From contig JAQGPB010000121.1 of NCBI GenBank assembly GCA_028293265.1, forward strand, positions 1-6,072: DNA of 6,072 nucleotides, read 5' to 3'. Made by a program: the position numbers and the translations under genes. Each line of letters opens with the position of its first letter. Within the stretch, counting starts at the first letter, position 1. The notes beneath the pieces are model-generated. The model was not told where the DNA came from. It ran no database searches and saw only the letters and a program-made list of their open reading frames with translations. This document shows, one piece after another, positions 1 to 5,979 of the stretch. This stretch comes from Pedosphaera sp. GTDB lineage: Bacteria; Verrucomicrobiota; Verrucomicrobiae; Limisphaerales; Pedosphaeraceae.

Positions 1-1
1 A

Positions 2-358
2 CCCGCGCCCTACGATCTGCATCTGTCCCAGGATCGCGTCACGGATGAAAACGCCGCGGTAACTTTCCTCGCGCCCGATCATCCCGCGCTGAACACGCCG
101 AACAAAATTACGCAGGCCGATTTCGCAGGCTGGGTTCAAGAACGCGGAATTTATTTTCCAAGCCAGTGGGACGGGCACTTCACCCCAATTCTGGCGTGTG
201 GCGATCCGGGGGAAGCGCCGTTAAAAGGCGGCCTCCTCGTGGCGCAATATGGCCGCGGTTATTTTGTTTACACCGGCCTCGTTTTTTTCCGCCAGCTTCC
301 GGCGGGCGTGCCGGGGGCTTACCGCCTGTTCGCCAATCTGGTTTCACTTGGGAAATGA
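2..358 (+). CDS. Large LmbE/PIG-L family protein, C-terminal end only (5' truncated by window)
   Basis: An open frame enters from the left edge (first whole codon at 2) and gives 118 residues before TGA 356-358. The N-terminal zinc deacetylase domain of this family would lie outside the window, so no catalytic residues can be seen. I assign it by the ending: a segment around residues 22-30 (FLAPDHPAL), then GWVQERGIYFPSQWD at about 43-57, and a finish reading YTGLVFFRQLPAGVPGAYR then LFANLVSLGK. These match my recollection of the long (about 800 aa) PIG-L proteins of Acidobacteriota and related phyla, whose C-terminal part resembles a glutamine-amidotransferase-like fold and is not the deacetylase. 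Its stop overlaps the start of the next gene (ATGA 355-358), placing it in the same transcript as the bacillithiol genes. Its substrate is unknown; a role near bacillithiol or its conjugates is inferred only from position. Confidence 0.72.
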   Translation, partial: PAPYDLHLSQDRVTDENAAVTFLAPDHPALNTPNKITQADFAGWVQERGIYFPSQWDGHFTPILACGDPGEAPLKGGLLVAQYGRGYFVYTGLVFFRQLPAGVPGAYRLFANLVSLGK

Positions 359-510
359 ACCCCCCGCTCGCCGCTGAATCGCCCGTTCCGGAAACCAAGG
401 ACACAGGCTTTCCGGGACTCCGCACTTGGCGGGGCGTTTATATTTTTGTTTTCATTTGCTTTGTGTTCTGGGTGGTGTTGCTGTTCGGACTGACCAGGTT
501 TTTTTCATGA
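355..510 (+). CDS. Small single-pass membrane protein (51 aa), unknown function
   Basis: The ATG at 355 overlaps the stop of the upstream PIG-L gene in an ATGA, and its own TGA (508-510) overlaps the ATG of the symporter in a second ATGA. The frame stays open back to an ATG at 166, but that stretch lies inside the upstream gene, so the 355 start is preferred. The product has a Pro/Glu-rich polar N-terminus (residues 1-20), a GLRTWRGVY segment (21-29), one hydrophobic helix of about 18 residues (about 29-46, rich in F, V, W and L) and a short tail ending LTRFFS. No signal-peptidase site is obvious, so it is probably a small inner-membrane protein. The location between a PIG-L protein and an SSS symporter suggests an accessory subunit of the symporter, but this is inference. 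I recall similar short proteins in the same slot in related phyla without an assigned role. Confidence 0.7.
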   Translation: MNPPLAAESPVPETKDTGFPGLRTWRGVYIFVFICFVFWVVLLFGLTRFFS

Positions 511-2213
511 ACTTGTTCGATTTCGTGATCCTGTTTGGTTCTCTGGTTGGAATTGCCGCATATGGCACCTGGCGGACGCACAACCGCCGCAGCCTCACCA
601 CCTACCTGAAAGGAGATCAGGACTTGAGATGGACGGCCATTGGCATTTCAGTCATGGCCACCCAGGCGAGCGCCATCACTTTCATTTCTACTCCGGGCCA
701 GGGTTTTCAGGATGGTCTGGGTTTCGTGCAGAAGTATTTTGGTATGCCGCTGGCGTTGATCATCATCGCCGCAGTTTTTCTGCCGATTTACCGCCGGCTG
801 AATGTCTATACCGCATATGAATATCTGGGCCGGCGTTTCGATTCCAAAACGCGTCTCCTCGGCGCGGCGTTGTTCCTGTTTCAACGCGGGTTGAATGCCG
901 GGATCACGATCTACGCGCCGGCCATCATTCTCTCGACGGTGTTGGGTTGGCGGCTCGATCTGACCATCCTGCTAAGCGGTCTGACGGTCATCATTTACAC
1001 CGTTGCCGGCGGGAGCCAGGCGGTGGTGCTGACGCAGAAATACCAGTTCGGCATCATCCTTGGCGGAATGGTCGCGGCCTTTGTCATTCTCCTCGTCAAA
1101 TTGCCGGCCAATTTTACCGACGCGCTCACCATCGCCGGCAGTTTTCACAAAATGCAGGCGGTGGATTTTTCGTTGGATATTCATCGGCGCTATACATTTT
1201 GGTCGGGGATATTTGGTGGCATCTTTCTCATGCTGGCGTATTTTGGAACCGACCAGTCCCAGGTGCAGCGCTACATCTCAGGATCGTCCTTGCGCGCGAG
1301 CCGGTTGGGGCTGATGTTCAATGCCGTGTTCAAGATACCCATGCAATTTCTCATTCTGCTGCTGGGCGTCCTGATCTTTGTCTTTTATCAGTTCGAGCCT
1401 TCGCCGGTTTTTTTTAACGAGGTGGCCTGGCAGAACCAGGCGCGTCAAGGTTCCGGCAAAAAATTTCATGCTTTGGAGCAAAAATTTGCCACAGTCGAAA
1501 TGGAAAAAGTGCAGACCATCAAGGCTTGGCTCAGTGCCAGGCACGGTGGCGACCCTAAAACCGAGGCGACCGCCCGCGCCCGCGCCATGGGGGCGCACGA
1601 ACGCAGCGAAGCCGTCCGCTCCGAGGCCCGGGCGGCCTTGCAGGCCGCCGACCCTCGCGCCAAAACCAGCGACGCCGATTACGTCTTCATTACTTTCATC
1701 CTCCACTATTTGCCGCATGGTTTGATCGGTCTTTTGATTGCCGCCTTCTTCGCCGCGGCGCTCTCGTCGAAAGCAGCCGAGCTCAATGCTCTGGGTTCAA
1801 CCACCACGATTGATTTCTACCAGCACATCGTCAAACGCGAGGCAACCGACGCGCATTACGTCACCGCTTCGAAGTGGTTCACATTTTTTTGGGGCCTGGT
1901 CGCCATCGCATTCGCCTTGTTTGCCAGCATGACTGAGAATCTGGTTCAGGCGGCCAACATTCTCGGCTCGTTGTTTTATGGCGTAATTCTTGGGCTTTTC
2001 CTCGTGGCTTTTTTCCTGCGCTGGGTCGGCGGCGCGGCGGTTTTCTGGGGCGCCCTGGCTGCGCAGGCGCTGGTGCTGGCCCTGCATTTTTCCCATCTCA
2101 TCAGTTATCTCTGGTATAACCCGATCGGTTGTGTCGCCTGCATGATATTCAGCATTCTGCTCCAGGTTTTCATCGGCCCCAAGGTTGAGCCCGCGGAGGC
2201 GCGCCGCGCATGA
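507..2213 (+). CDS. Sodium:solute symporter (SSS/SLC5 family)
   Basis: A 568-aa polytopic membrane protein predicted to couple Na+ entry to uptake of a small organic solute; the substrate cannot be read from sequence. The frame is open from 426, but the ATG at 507 is preferred: it begins directly with TM1 (MNLFDFVILFGSLVG), forms an ATGA with the preceding stop, and avoids a long overlap. Family signs include the unwound TM1-like segment ATQASAITFISTPGQGFQDG (residues 51-70), the YTAYEYLGRRFD loop (101-112), AGITIYAPAIILS (131-143), VAGGSQAVVLTQ (166-177), GTDQSQVQRY (247-256) and the late core motif AAALSSKAAELNALGSTT (416-433). About a dozen hydrophobic segments are visible. Unusual is a long polar, charged and Ala-rich stretch (about 304-388) between two membrane segments. 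SSS carriers are often linked to bsh genes in several phyla; whether this one moves bacillithiol, a precursor or something unrelated is unknown. Confidence 0.9.
   Translation: MNLFDFVILFGSLVGIAAYGTWRTHNRRSLTTYLKGDQDLRWTAIGISVMATQASAITFISTPGQGFQDGLGFVQKYFGMPLALIIIAAVFLPIYRRLNVYTAYEYLGRRFDSKTRLLGAALFLFQRGLNAGITIYAPAIILSTVLGWRLDLTILLSGLTVIIYTVAGGSQAVVLTQKYQFGIILGGMVAAFVILLVKLPANFTDALTIAGSFHKMQAVDFSLDIHRRYTFWSGIFGGIFLMLAYFGTDQSQVQRYISGSSLRASRLGLMFNAVFKIPMQFLILLLGVLIFVFYQFEPSPVFFNEVAWQNQARQGSGKKFHALEQKFATVEMEKVQTIKAWLSARHGGDPKTEATARARAMGAHERSEAVRSEARAALQAADPRAKTSDADYVFITFILHYLPHGLIGLLIAAFFAAALSSKAAELNALGSTTTIDFYQHIVKREATDAHYVTASKWFTFFWGLVAIAFALFASMTENLVQAANILGSLFYGVILGLFLVAFFLRWVGGAAVFWGALAAQALVLALHFSHLISYLWYNPIGCVACMIFSILLQVFIGPKVEPAEARRA
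2195..2199 (+). promoter_or_regulatory. Shine-Dalgarno (GGAGG) for the BshC-like gene
   Basis: GGAGG lies 10 bases before the ATG at 2210, inside the last codons of the symporter gene. It supports this ATG as a true start, although the start overlaps the symporter stop. The other coupled starts in the operon have only weak or no such site. Confidence 0.55.
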
Positions 2214-2986
2214 GCAATTCGCCAGTCATCTGTTTTGGACAGCAGCCGTGCGGATTTTTTCCTCGCCGCTTCCTGTTCGCAAAAATCCAGACCGCCCGCC
2301 GGCTGCAGTCCGAAATTGGCGGCGAAATTGTTTTCTTCTATCACGACAGCGACCACGATCCGCGCGAAACAAGAACCATCCTGCGCCATCGGAAAACGAA
2401 TGAACCGGCGCACCTCAATTTCGCCTTTGAAAACAAACTCCAACGAAAATTCTCACCTCTCTATCTCAAACGCATTCCAGCCGATTGGCACGCCAGGACG
2501 CTGCTCCAGTTGCCCAATTACCTTGAACACCCGCCCATCGCCATTTTCGAAAAAACTAACGCGGCGAACATGGCCGACTTCTGTCTCGCGATGTATCAAA
2601 ACATGGGTTTGCTTGAGGGAATCCGCGTGGAACATTCCGGCGACGCAAGTTTTCGGCGGGCCGCATGTGATGCCGAGGAATTTTTCGTGGACGTCCAGCA
2701 CGAGGGCGAAATCGTGCGCGCCCGCTTCCAAGATGGCGCTTTGAAATTGCACGAAGGCGGAAACTCCTTGGTGACTCTGCCGATGACACCTTTCGGCAAG
2801 GAACAAATCAGCCCGGCGCGTGACTCCCGGTTTCGCTGGATGCAATCAGTTCTTCACTGCACGCATTACATTGCGGGCCTTGGCGAACAAGCCTATCTTC
2901 ACCCGGAAAACGCGCCCGAAGTGATATTCATAACCCGTGACAATATTGATCGCTCCGATGAAGCCTACACCGAAATCCACCCCTAA
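2210..2986 (+). CDS. Compact BshC-like protein, candidate bacillithiol cysteine-adding enzyme
   Basis: This 258-aa protein starts at an ATGA overlap with the symporter stop, helped by GGAGG at 2195. By simple annotation it would be 'hypothetical', but its landmarks follow those of BshC, which joins L-cysteine to GlcN-malate as the last step of bacillithiol synthesis. In order: GQQP (residues 10-13) followed by a helix (FLFAKIQTARRL), a beta strand and VFFYHDSDHDPRET (41-54), like the GQQ...VFWVAGEDHD of BshC; then EEFFVDVQHEGEIVRARF (156-173), like the pre-motif strands of BshC; then SPARDSRFRWMQ (201-212) and YIAGLGEQAYL (220-230), like its (S)xxxxxRPLxQ...AFIAGPGEINYW. It lacks the roughly 80-residue N-terminal extension and the C-terminal coiled-coil part of a ~540-aa BshC and is shorter between motifs. 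It lies immediately before bshB1 and bshA. The family link is my motif reading, not a search; activity is inferred. It could instead be a non-catalytic or differently specific relative. Confidence 0.72.
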   Translation: MSNSPVICFGQQPCGFFPRRFLFAKIQTARRLQSEIGGEIVFFYHDSDHDPRETRTILRHRKTNEPAHLNFAFENKLQRKFSPLYLKRIPADWHARTLLQLPNYLEHPPIAIFEKTNAANMADFCLAMYQNMGLLEGIRVEHSGDASFRRAACDAEEFFVDVQHEGEIVRARFQDGALKLHEGGNSLVTLPMTPFGKEQISPARDSRFRWMQSVLHCTHYIAGLGEQAYLHPENAPEVIFITRDNIDRSDEAYTEIHP

Positions 2987-3695
2987 ATCCGTGCCCCTGC
3001 TGGCCTTTGGCGCGCATCCCGATGACATCGAATTCGGCTGCGGCGGCGTGATCGTGCGCGAGACACGCGCCGGGCGCGCGGCACACCTGGTCGTTTGCTC
3101 ACGCGGAGAAGCCGCCACGAACGGCACGCCGGCCCGGCGAAATGCGGAAGCAAAAAAAGCCGCCGCCATCCTTGGCGCGTCGCTTGAATTCGTCAACCTT
3201 GGCGGCGATGCCCACATCGAAATCCGCGTGACCCACACGCTGAAACTGGCTGCCATCCTGCGACGCGTGCGACCGGAGATTGTGCTTGCGCCAAGCCTGG
3301 TGGAAATTCAGCATCCCGACCACGCCCGCCTGGGACGTTTGGTGCGCGATGCAGCCCGTCTCGCCCGGTATGGCGGCTTGAAGGAATTGAAGTCCCTGCC
3401 CCCGCATTCAATCAGTCAGCTTTTTTTCTATGCCCTGACTCCCGAATCCGAACCGCCGGACATTACGCCGGTGATCATTGACATTTCTGCGCCGGAAATT
3501 GTTGCCGCCTGGACTCAAGCCATGCAGGCGCACACGTCGCAGGCCGCCACGCGGGATTACGTCACCGTGCAGCTTGCCCGGGCGCGTTTGCATGGACTGC
3601 GGGCCGACATCGGCCATGCCATGGCCTTGTTTCCCAACGATCCGCTCGTCCTTGATTCACTGGCCCAGATCGGCCGTGGGGCCCGGCGTTTTTAA
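2958..3695 (+). CDS. bshB1: BshB1-type N-acetyl-glucosaminyl malate deacetylase (PIG-L/LmbE family)
   Basis: Predicted zinc hydrolase that removes the acetyl group from GlcNAc-malate, the second step of bacillithiol synthesis, in the cytoplasm. The 245-aa product has the PIG-L signature FGAHPDDIEFGCGG (residues 17-30), with H20 and D23 as expected zinc ligands and D22 as the expected base, and the second motif QHPDHA (118-123), supplying the third ligand His (H122 by analogy). The C-terminal half has HGLRADIGHAMALF (212-225) and a late PLVLDSL, as in BshB1 proteins. The start is uncertain: GTG 2937 is in frame and would add seven residues, but ATG 2958 is preferred because it gives the usual short lead to the first strand; neither has a clear Shine-Dalgarno. 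The gene overlaps the BshC-like gene by 29 bases and ends one base before bshA. Some PIG-L proteins act on other substrates or on bacillithiol conjugates, but adjacency to bshA favours BshB1. Confidence 0.88.
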   Translation: MKPTPKSTPKSVPLLAFGAHPDDIEFGCGGVIVRETRAGRAAHLVVCSRGEAATNGTPARRNAEAKKAAAILGASLEFVNLGGDAHIEIRVTHTLKLAAILRRVRPEIVLAPSLVEIQHPDHARLGRLVRDAARLARYGGLKELKSLPPHSISQLFFYALTPESEPPDITPVIIDISAPEIVAAWTQAMQAHTSQAATRDYVTVQLARARLHGLRADIGHAMALFPNDPLVLDSLAQIGRGARRF

Positions 3696-3696
3696 T

Positions 3697-4830
3697 ATGG
3701 ACGCCAGCCGCCCGCTCAAAATTGGCATCACCTGTTATCCCTCGGTCGGCGGGAGCGGAATTCTCGCATCCGCATTGGGCGAAGAACTGGCCCAGCGCGG
3801 ACATGAAGTGCATTTCATCAGCTACGAACGCCCTTTTCGCCTGCCCGCGAACGCGCCGCGTTTGCATTTCCATCCGGTGGTGATCAATGATTACAATCTT
3901 TTCAAGTACCCGGATTATACCCTTCCCCTCTCCGTAAAAATGGCGGAAGTGAGCCGGACTCATCACCTCGATATTCTTCATGTCCACTACGCCGTGCCGC
4001 ATGCAACGGCGGCAATCCTCGCCCGCTCCATGCTCGAACCCGGGCCACAACCCTGCGTGGTCACCACGTTGCACGGCACGGACACCACCCTGTTGGGTTG
4101 CGATCCGGGTTACGGACCGGCAATCCACCATGCCCTGGCCCGCTCGGATGCCGTCACGGCCGTCTCCGCTTATCTAAAAATACAAACTCAGCAGGTGCTG
4201 GGTTTCAAGGGACCCATTGAAGTCATTCATAATTTTTTTTCCCCGCGCCCTCCGCAACGCTCGCGCGAAGAGGTGCGCGCCGAACTTGGCCTTCGTGATG
4301 AAGTGATATTACTTCATTCCTCCAATCTTCGTCCGCTGAAACGGATTGACCTCCTGCTCGAAACGGTTGCCCGTATCCGCCCAAGCGAATCGTTCAAATT
4401 GCTCGTCCTCGCGGGTACGGATTTCGCGCCGTTCATCAGCCATGTACAGCGGTTGGGACTTGAGGATCGGGTGATCGTACGCGAACAGGTCGCCAGCATT
4501 GAAGATTACCTGCAGGTTGCGGACTTGGGACTGTTCACTTCGGAGATGGAGAGCTTTTGCCTGAGCATCCTCGAGGCCATGTGTTTTGCCTGTCCAAGTG
4601 TGGCTGTTTCCGTGGGCGGAATTCCCGAAGTGATCGAGCACGATGCCACCGGGCTGCTGGTGTCCACGGCCAATCCCGATTCGCTCGCCCGTGCGGTTGA
4701 AAGTTTGATTCAAGACCCGGCGCGGCGGCGCGCTCTGGGTTATGCGGCAAAACATCGCGCCCTCAAGCAATTCTCCGCGCAAGCCATCGTGCCGTGCTAC
4801 GAAACCCTTTACCGCCTGGTATGCAGTTAA
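3697..4830 (+). CDS. bshA: N-acetyl-alpha-D-glucosaminyl L-malate synthase BshA (GT4 glycosyltransferase)
   Basis: Catalyses the first step of bacillithiol synthesis, transferring GlcNAc from UDP-GlcNAc to L-malate in the cytoplasm. The 377-aa length equals that of typical BshA. The ATG at 3697 follows the bshB1 stop by one base; the frame is open from 3478, but that region is bshB1. Visible motifs: KIGITCYPSVGGSG (residues 8-21, nucleotide-sugar and acceptor loop), HVHYAVPHATAA (95-106), VVTTLHGTD (121-129), the post-linker SSNLRPLKR (208-216), the GT4 E-x7-E motif ESFCLSILE (E285 and E293) and VGGIPEVIEH (306-315). Near-complete motif agreement with BshA separates it from other GT4 enzymes such as MshA. 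There is no clear Shine-Dalgarno, so it probably depends on translational coupling to bshB1. It is the last gene of the operon. Confidence 0.95.
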   Translation: MDASRPLKIGITCYPSVGGSGILASALGEELAQRGHEVHFISYERPFRLPANAPRLHFHPVVINDYNLFKYPDYTLPLSVKMAEVSRTHHLDILHVHYAVPHATAAILARSMLEPGPQPCVVTTLHGTDTTLLGCDPGYGPAIHHALARSDAVTAVSAYLKIQTQQVLGFKGPIEVIHNFFSPRPPQRSREEVRAELGLRDEVILLHSSNLRPLKRIDLLLETVARIRPSESFKLLVLAGTDFAPFISHVQRLGLEDRVIVREQVASIEDYLQVADLGLFTSEMESFCLSILEAMCFACPSVAVSVGGIPEVIEHDATGLLVSTANPDSLARAVESLIQDPARRRALGYAAKHRALKQFSAQAIVPCYETLYRLVCS

Positions 4831-4835
4831 ATTAT

Positions 4836-4868
4836 TGCGATTGATCATTCCTTGCATCCCCAATCGCA
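4836..4868. terminator. Inverted repeat after bshA, weak terminator candidate
   Basis: TGCGATTG (4836-4843) and CAATCGCA (4861-4868) form a perfect 8-bp stem with a 17-base loop, starting six bases after the bshA stop. It lies between the convergent bshA and tRNA-Thr genes, so it could serve both. There is no strong T-run on either side, so this is not a classical intrinsic terminator and may be chance. Confidence 0.28.
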
Positions 4869-4965
4869 CCATTTAAACCGTCAAACCTCCACCACCTCCA
4901 AGCCGCTTCCAAATTGCTGGGCTTCAAAACAATTTTGAGACAAACGAGGAACTGGAGAAAATTAC

Positions 4966-5040
4966 TGGAGCCAGTTGTCGGAGTCGAACCGACGACCGAC
5001 GGTTTACAAAACCGTTGCTCTACCACTGAGCTAAACTGGC
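4966..5040 (-). tRNA. trnT: tRNA-Thr (anticodon UGU)
   Basis: Reading the minus strand from 5040 to 4966, all cloverleaf parts are present in 75 bases. The acceptor stem GCCAGTT pairs perfectly with AACTGGC. The D arm is GCTC-AGTGGTA-GAGC. The anticodon stem is ACGGT/ACCGT with loop TTTGTAA, giving anticodon TGT (UGU), which reads ACA threonine codons. A 5-base variable loop follows, then the T arm GTCGG-TTCGACT-CCGAC. The discriminator base is T, and CCA is encoded. The gene is convergent with bshA and divergent from ppa. No copy of its 3' end is seen elsewhere in the window, so there is no sign of an integrated element at it. Confidence 0.96.
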
Positions 5041-5056
5041 GTCCACCCGTTCCAGT

Positions 5057-5086
5057 ATCTTACACAGAACTTCGGTGACCCGGCAA
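5057..5086 (-). promoter_or_regulatory. Probable promoter of tRNA-Thr
   Basis: On the minus strand, TTGCCG (5086-5081) and TAAGAT (5062-5057) match the -35 and -10 boxes at four of six positions each, with an 18-base spacer. The -10 box ends 16 bases before the first base of the mature tRNA, a normal short leader. This was read by eye only. Confidence 0.38.
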
Positions 5087-5182
5087 GCGTATATCCTCTG
5101 CTTGCAAGTTACGGATGCATCTTGCTCGTATCACTATCACCGCGACTCACATCAACATGCCTTTCAGCGGAACGCGGATCTC

Positions 5183-5261
5183 TGACCCACAGCAACGTCC
5201 GAAAACCCATAGGCAGGAACTAATTCGCACGCGTCCGTCGACGCGCAGCTGCTGTGGGTCA
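5183..5261. repeat. Perfect 12-bp inverted repeat enclosing a GC-rich hairpin
   Basis: TGACCCACAGCA (5183-5194) and TGCTGTGGGTCA (5250-5261) are exact reverse complements. In the 55-base loop between them, CGCGTC (5230-5235) and GACGCG (5240-5245) form a second 6-bp stem with a 4-base loop. On the plus strand the outer arm is followed by a short A-run, which reads as a T-run before the structure on the minus strand, so it does not look like an intrinsic terminator. It may be a structured RNA, a REP-like palindromic unit or a protein-binding site. Only one copy is present in the window. Confidence 0.6.
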
Positions 5262-5383
5262 AAAACCTGCGTCCCATCTTGTCGGTAGTACCGCCAGTAT
5301 GCGTCGATGTGACTCAACATAACGCAGGCGATTTCTGCGCCTTGGAAGTTGCGACGAACCCATGCCGGGTTATCTTGGAATTC

Positions 5384-5389
5384 AAGGAG
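5384..5389 (+). promoter_or_regulatory. Shine-Dalgarno (AAGGAG) of ppa
   Basis: AAGGAG ends five bases before the ATG at 5395. It settles the ppa start there, rather than at the in-frame ATG at 5362, which would add 11 residues not expected in the family. Confidence 0.8.
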
Positions 5390-5394
5390 AATTC

Positions 5395-5913
5395 ATGAAT
5401 TACCTCAAGCTGTCCGTCGGTGTGCGCGTTCCCAGCTTCGTTAACGCGGTGGTGGAAGTGCCGCTCGGCCAGGCCAACAAATACGAATATGACCCGAAGC
5501 TCCAGGTATTCCGTCTGGATCGGCCATTGTATGCTTCAGTCCACTACCCATGCGAATATGGCTTCATCCCCAGCACGCTGGGCGATGATGGCGACGCGCT
5601 GGACATTCTCGTTTTAGCAGACCGGCCGAGTTTCCCAGGCTGTGTCGTGGAAGTCAGACCCGTTGGCATGCTCGACATGGTGGACCAGGGGGTTGCCGAC
5701 ACAAAAATACTGGCCGTGGCCGAGCACAACCCCTCGTACCAGCAGATCAAGAACTATGCGGACATCTATCCGCATCTGCTGAAGGAGATCGAACATTTTT
5801 TCACCGTGTACAAGCAACTCGAAAACAAACGCACTGAGATCGCCGGTTGGCGCGATGCGGCGCAGGCAAAAACGTTGATCAAACGATGCCATCGCCGTTT
5901 TAAAAAATGCTGA
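5395..5913 (+). CDS. ppa: Inorganic pyrophosphatase, family I (soluble)
   Basis: Hydrolyses pyrophosphate to phosphate in the cytoplasm, pulling forward reactions such as nucleic acid synthesis and tRNA charging. The 172-aa product matches the usual ~175-aa bacterial size. The active-site set of the family is complete and falls almost exactly at the E. coli numbering: E21, K29 and E31 in EVPLGQANKYEYD (21-33), R43, Y55 in YPCEYGFIP (51-59), D65, D67 and D70 in DGDALD (65-70), D97, D102 and K104 in ADTK, and Y139-K140. The usual Pro of the DGDPxD signature is Ala here; the metal-binding aspartates are intact, so activity is expected. The C-terminal tail is basic and ends KKC. It is a single gene with its own ribosome site, unrelated in function to the bacillithiol operon and separated from it by the tRNA. 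Confidence 0.95.
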   Translation: MNYLKLSVGVRVPSFVNAVVEVPLGQANKYEYDPKLQVFRLDRPLYASVHYPCEYGFIPSTLGDDGDALDILVLADRPSFPGCVVEVRPVGMLDMVDQGVADTKILAVAEHNPSYQQIKNYADIYPHLLKEIEHFFTVYKQLENKRTEIAGWRDAAQAKTLIKRCHRRFKKC

Positions 5914-5952
5914 CTGGGTGAACACCCCATTTACCCCATTGTTCCACGCGCT

Positions 5953-5979
5953 ATGCTTGTCTCACGATCAGCAAAGCAT
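5953..5979. repeat. Short inverted repeat downstream of ppa
   Basis: ATGCTT (5953-5958) and AAGCAT (5974-5979) form a 6-bp stem with a 15-base loop, 40 bases after the ppa stop. No T-run follows, so it is at best a weak transcription end signal. The rest of 5914-6072 shows no gene that I can support. Confidence 0.2.

Larger units (their letters stand above)
5041..5394. other. Intergenic stretch between tRNA-Thr and ppa, no convincing gene
   Basis: These 354 bases separate two divergent genes. They hold the likely tRNA promoter near the left end, a 12-bp inverted repeat in the middle (5183-5261) and the ppa ribosome site at the right end. A possible ppa promoter is TTGCGA (5349-5354) with TATCTT (5371-5376), 16 bases apart, but it would leave a leader of only about 12 bases, so it is weak. 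On the minus strand a frame is open from 5392 down to a stop at 5147-5149. Its only ATG is at 5320 (57 aa), and I do not recognise the product. The stretch could be a regulatory spacer, a small RNA locus or the remains of a gene. Confidence 0.5.

Noticed and set aside
426..506. N-terminal extension of the symporter frame
   Set aside because: It lies within the 51-aa gene in another frame; the ATGA-coupled ATG at 507 leads straight into TM1.
1408..1415. Runs of seven to eight T within coding regions (499-505, 1408-1415, 4233-4240), considered as programmed slippage sites
   Set aside because: All genes continue in frame through them with normal family motifs, and no alternative frame product makes sense.
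3478..3696. N-terminal extension of the bshA frame
   Set aside because: It is entirely inside bshB1 in a different frame; BshA homologues start at the GITCYP strand just after 3697.
2..4830. CRISPR array, phage, transposon or defence-system signatures
   Set aside because: No direct-repeat arrays, transposase motifs or defence-type domains are visible; the genes are metabolic.
4922..4940. AT-rich hairpin (TCAAAA-CAA-TTTTGA) beyond the tRNA 3' end
   Set aside because: A 6-bp, almost pure A/T stem is too weak to support a terminator call.
4951..4970. 7-bp direct repeat (ACTGGAG) beside the tRNA 3' end, considered as an attachment-site trace
   Set aside because: It is too short, the two copies are 13 bases apart, and no integrase or second tRNA end is present.
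4832..5026. 64-aa minus-strand reading frame over the tRNA
   Set aside because: It runs through the tRNA-Thr gene and its flank, so it is a chance frame.
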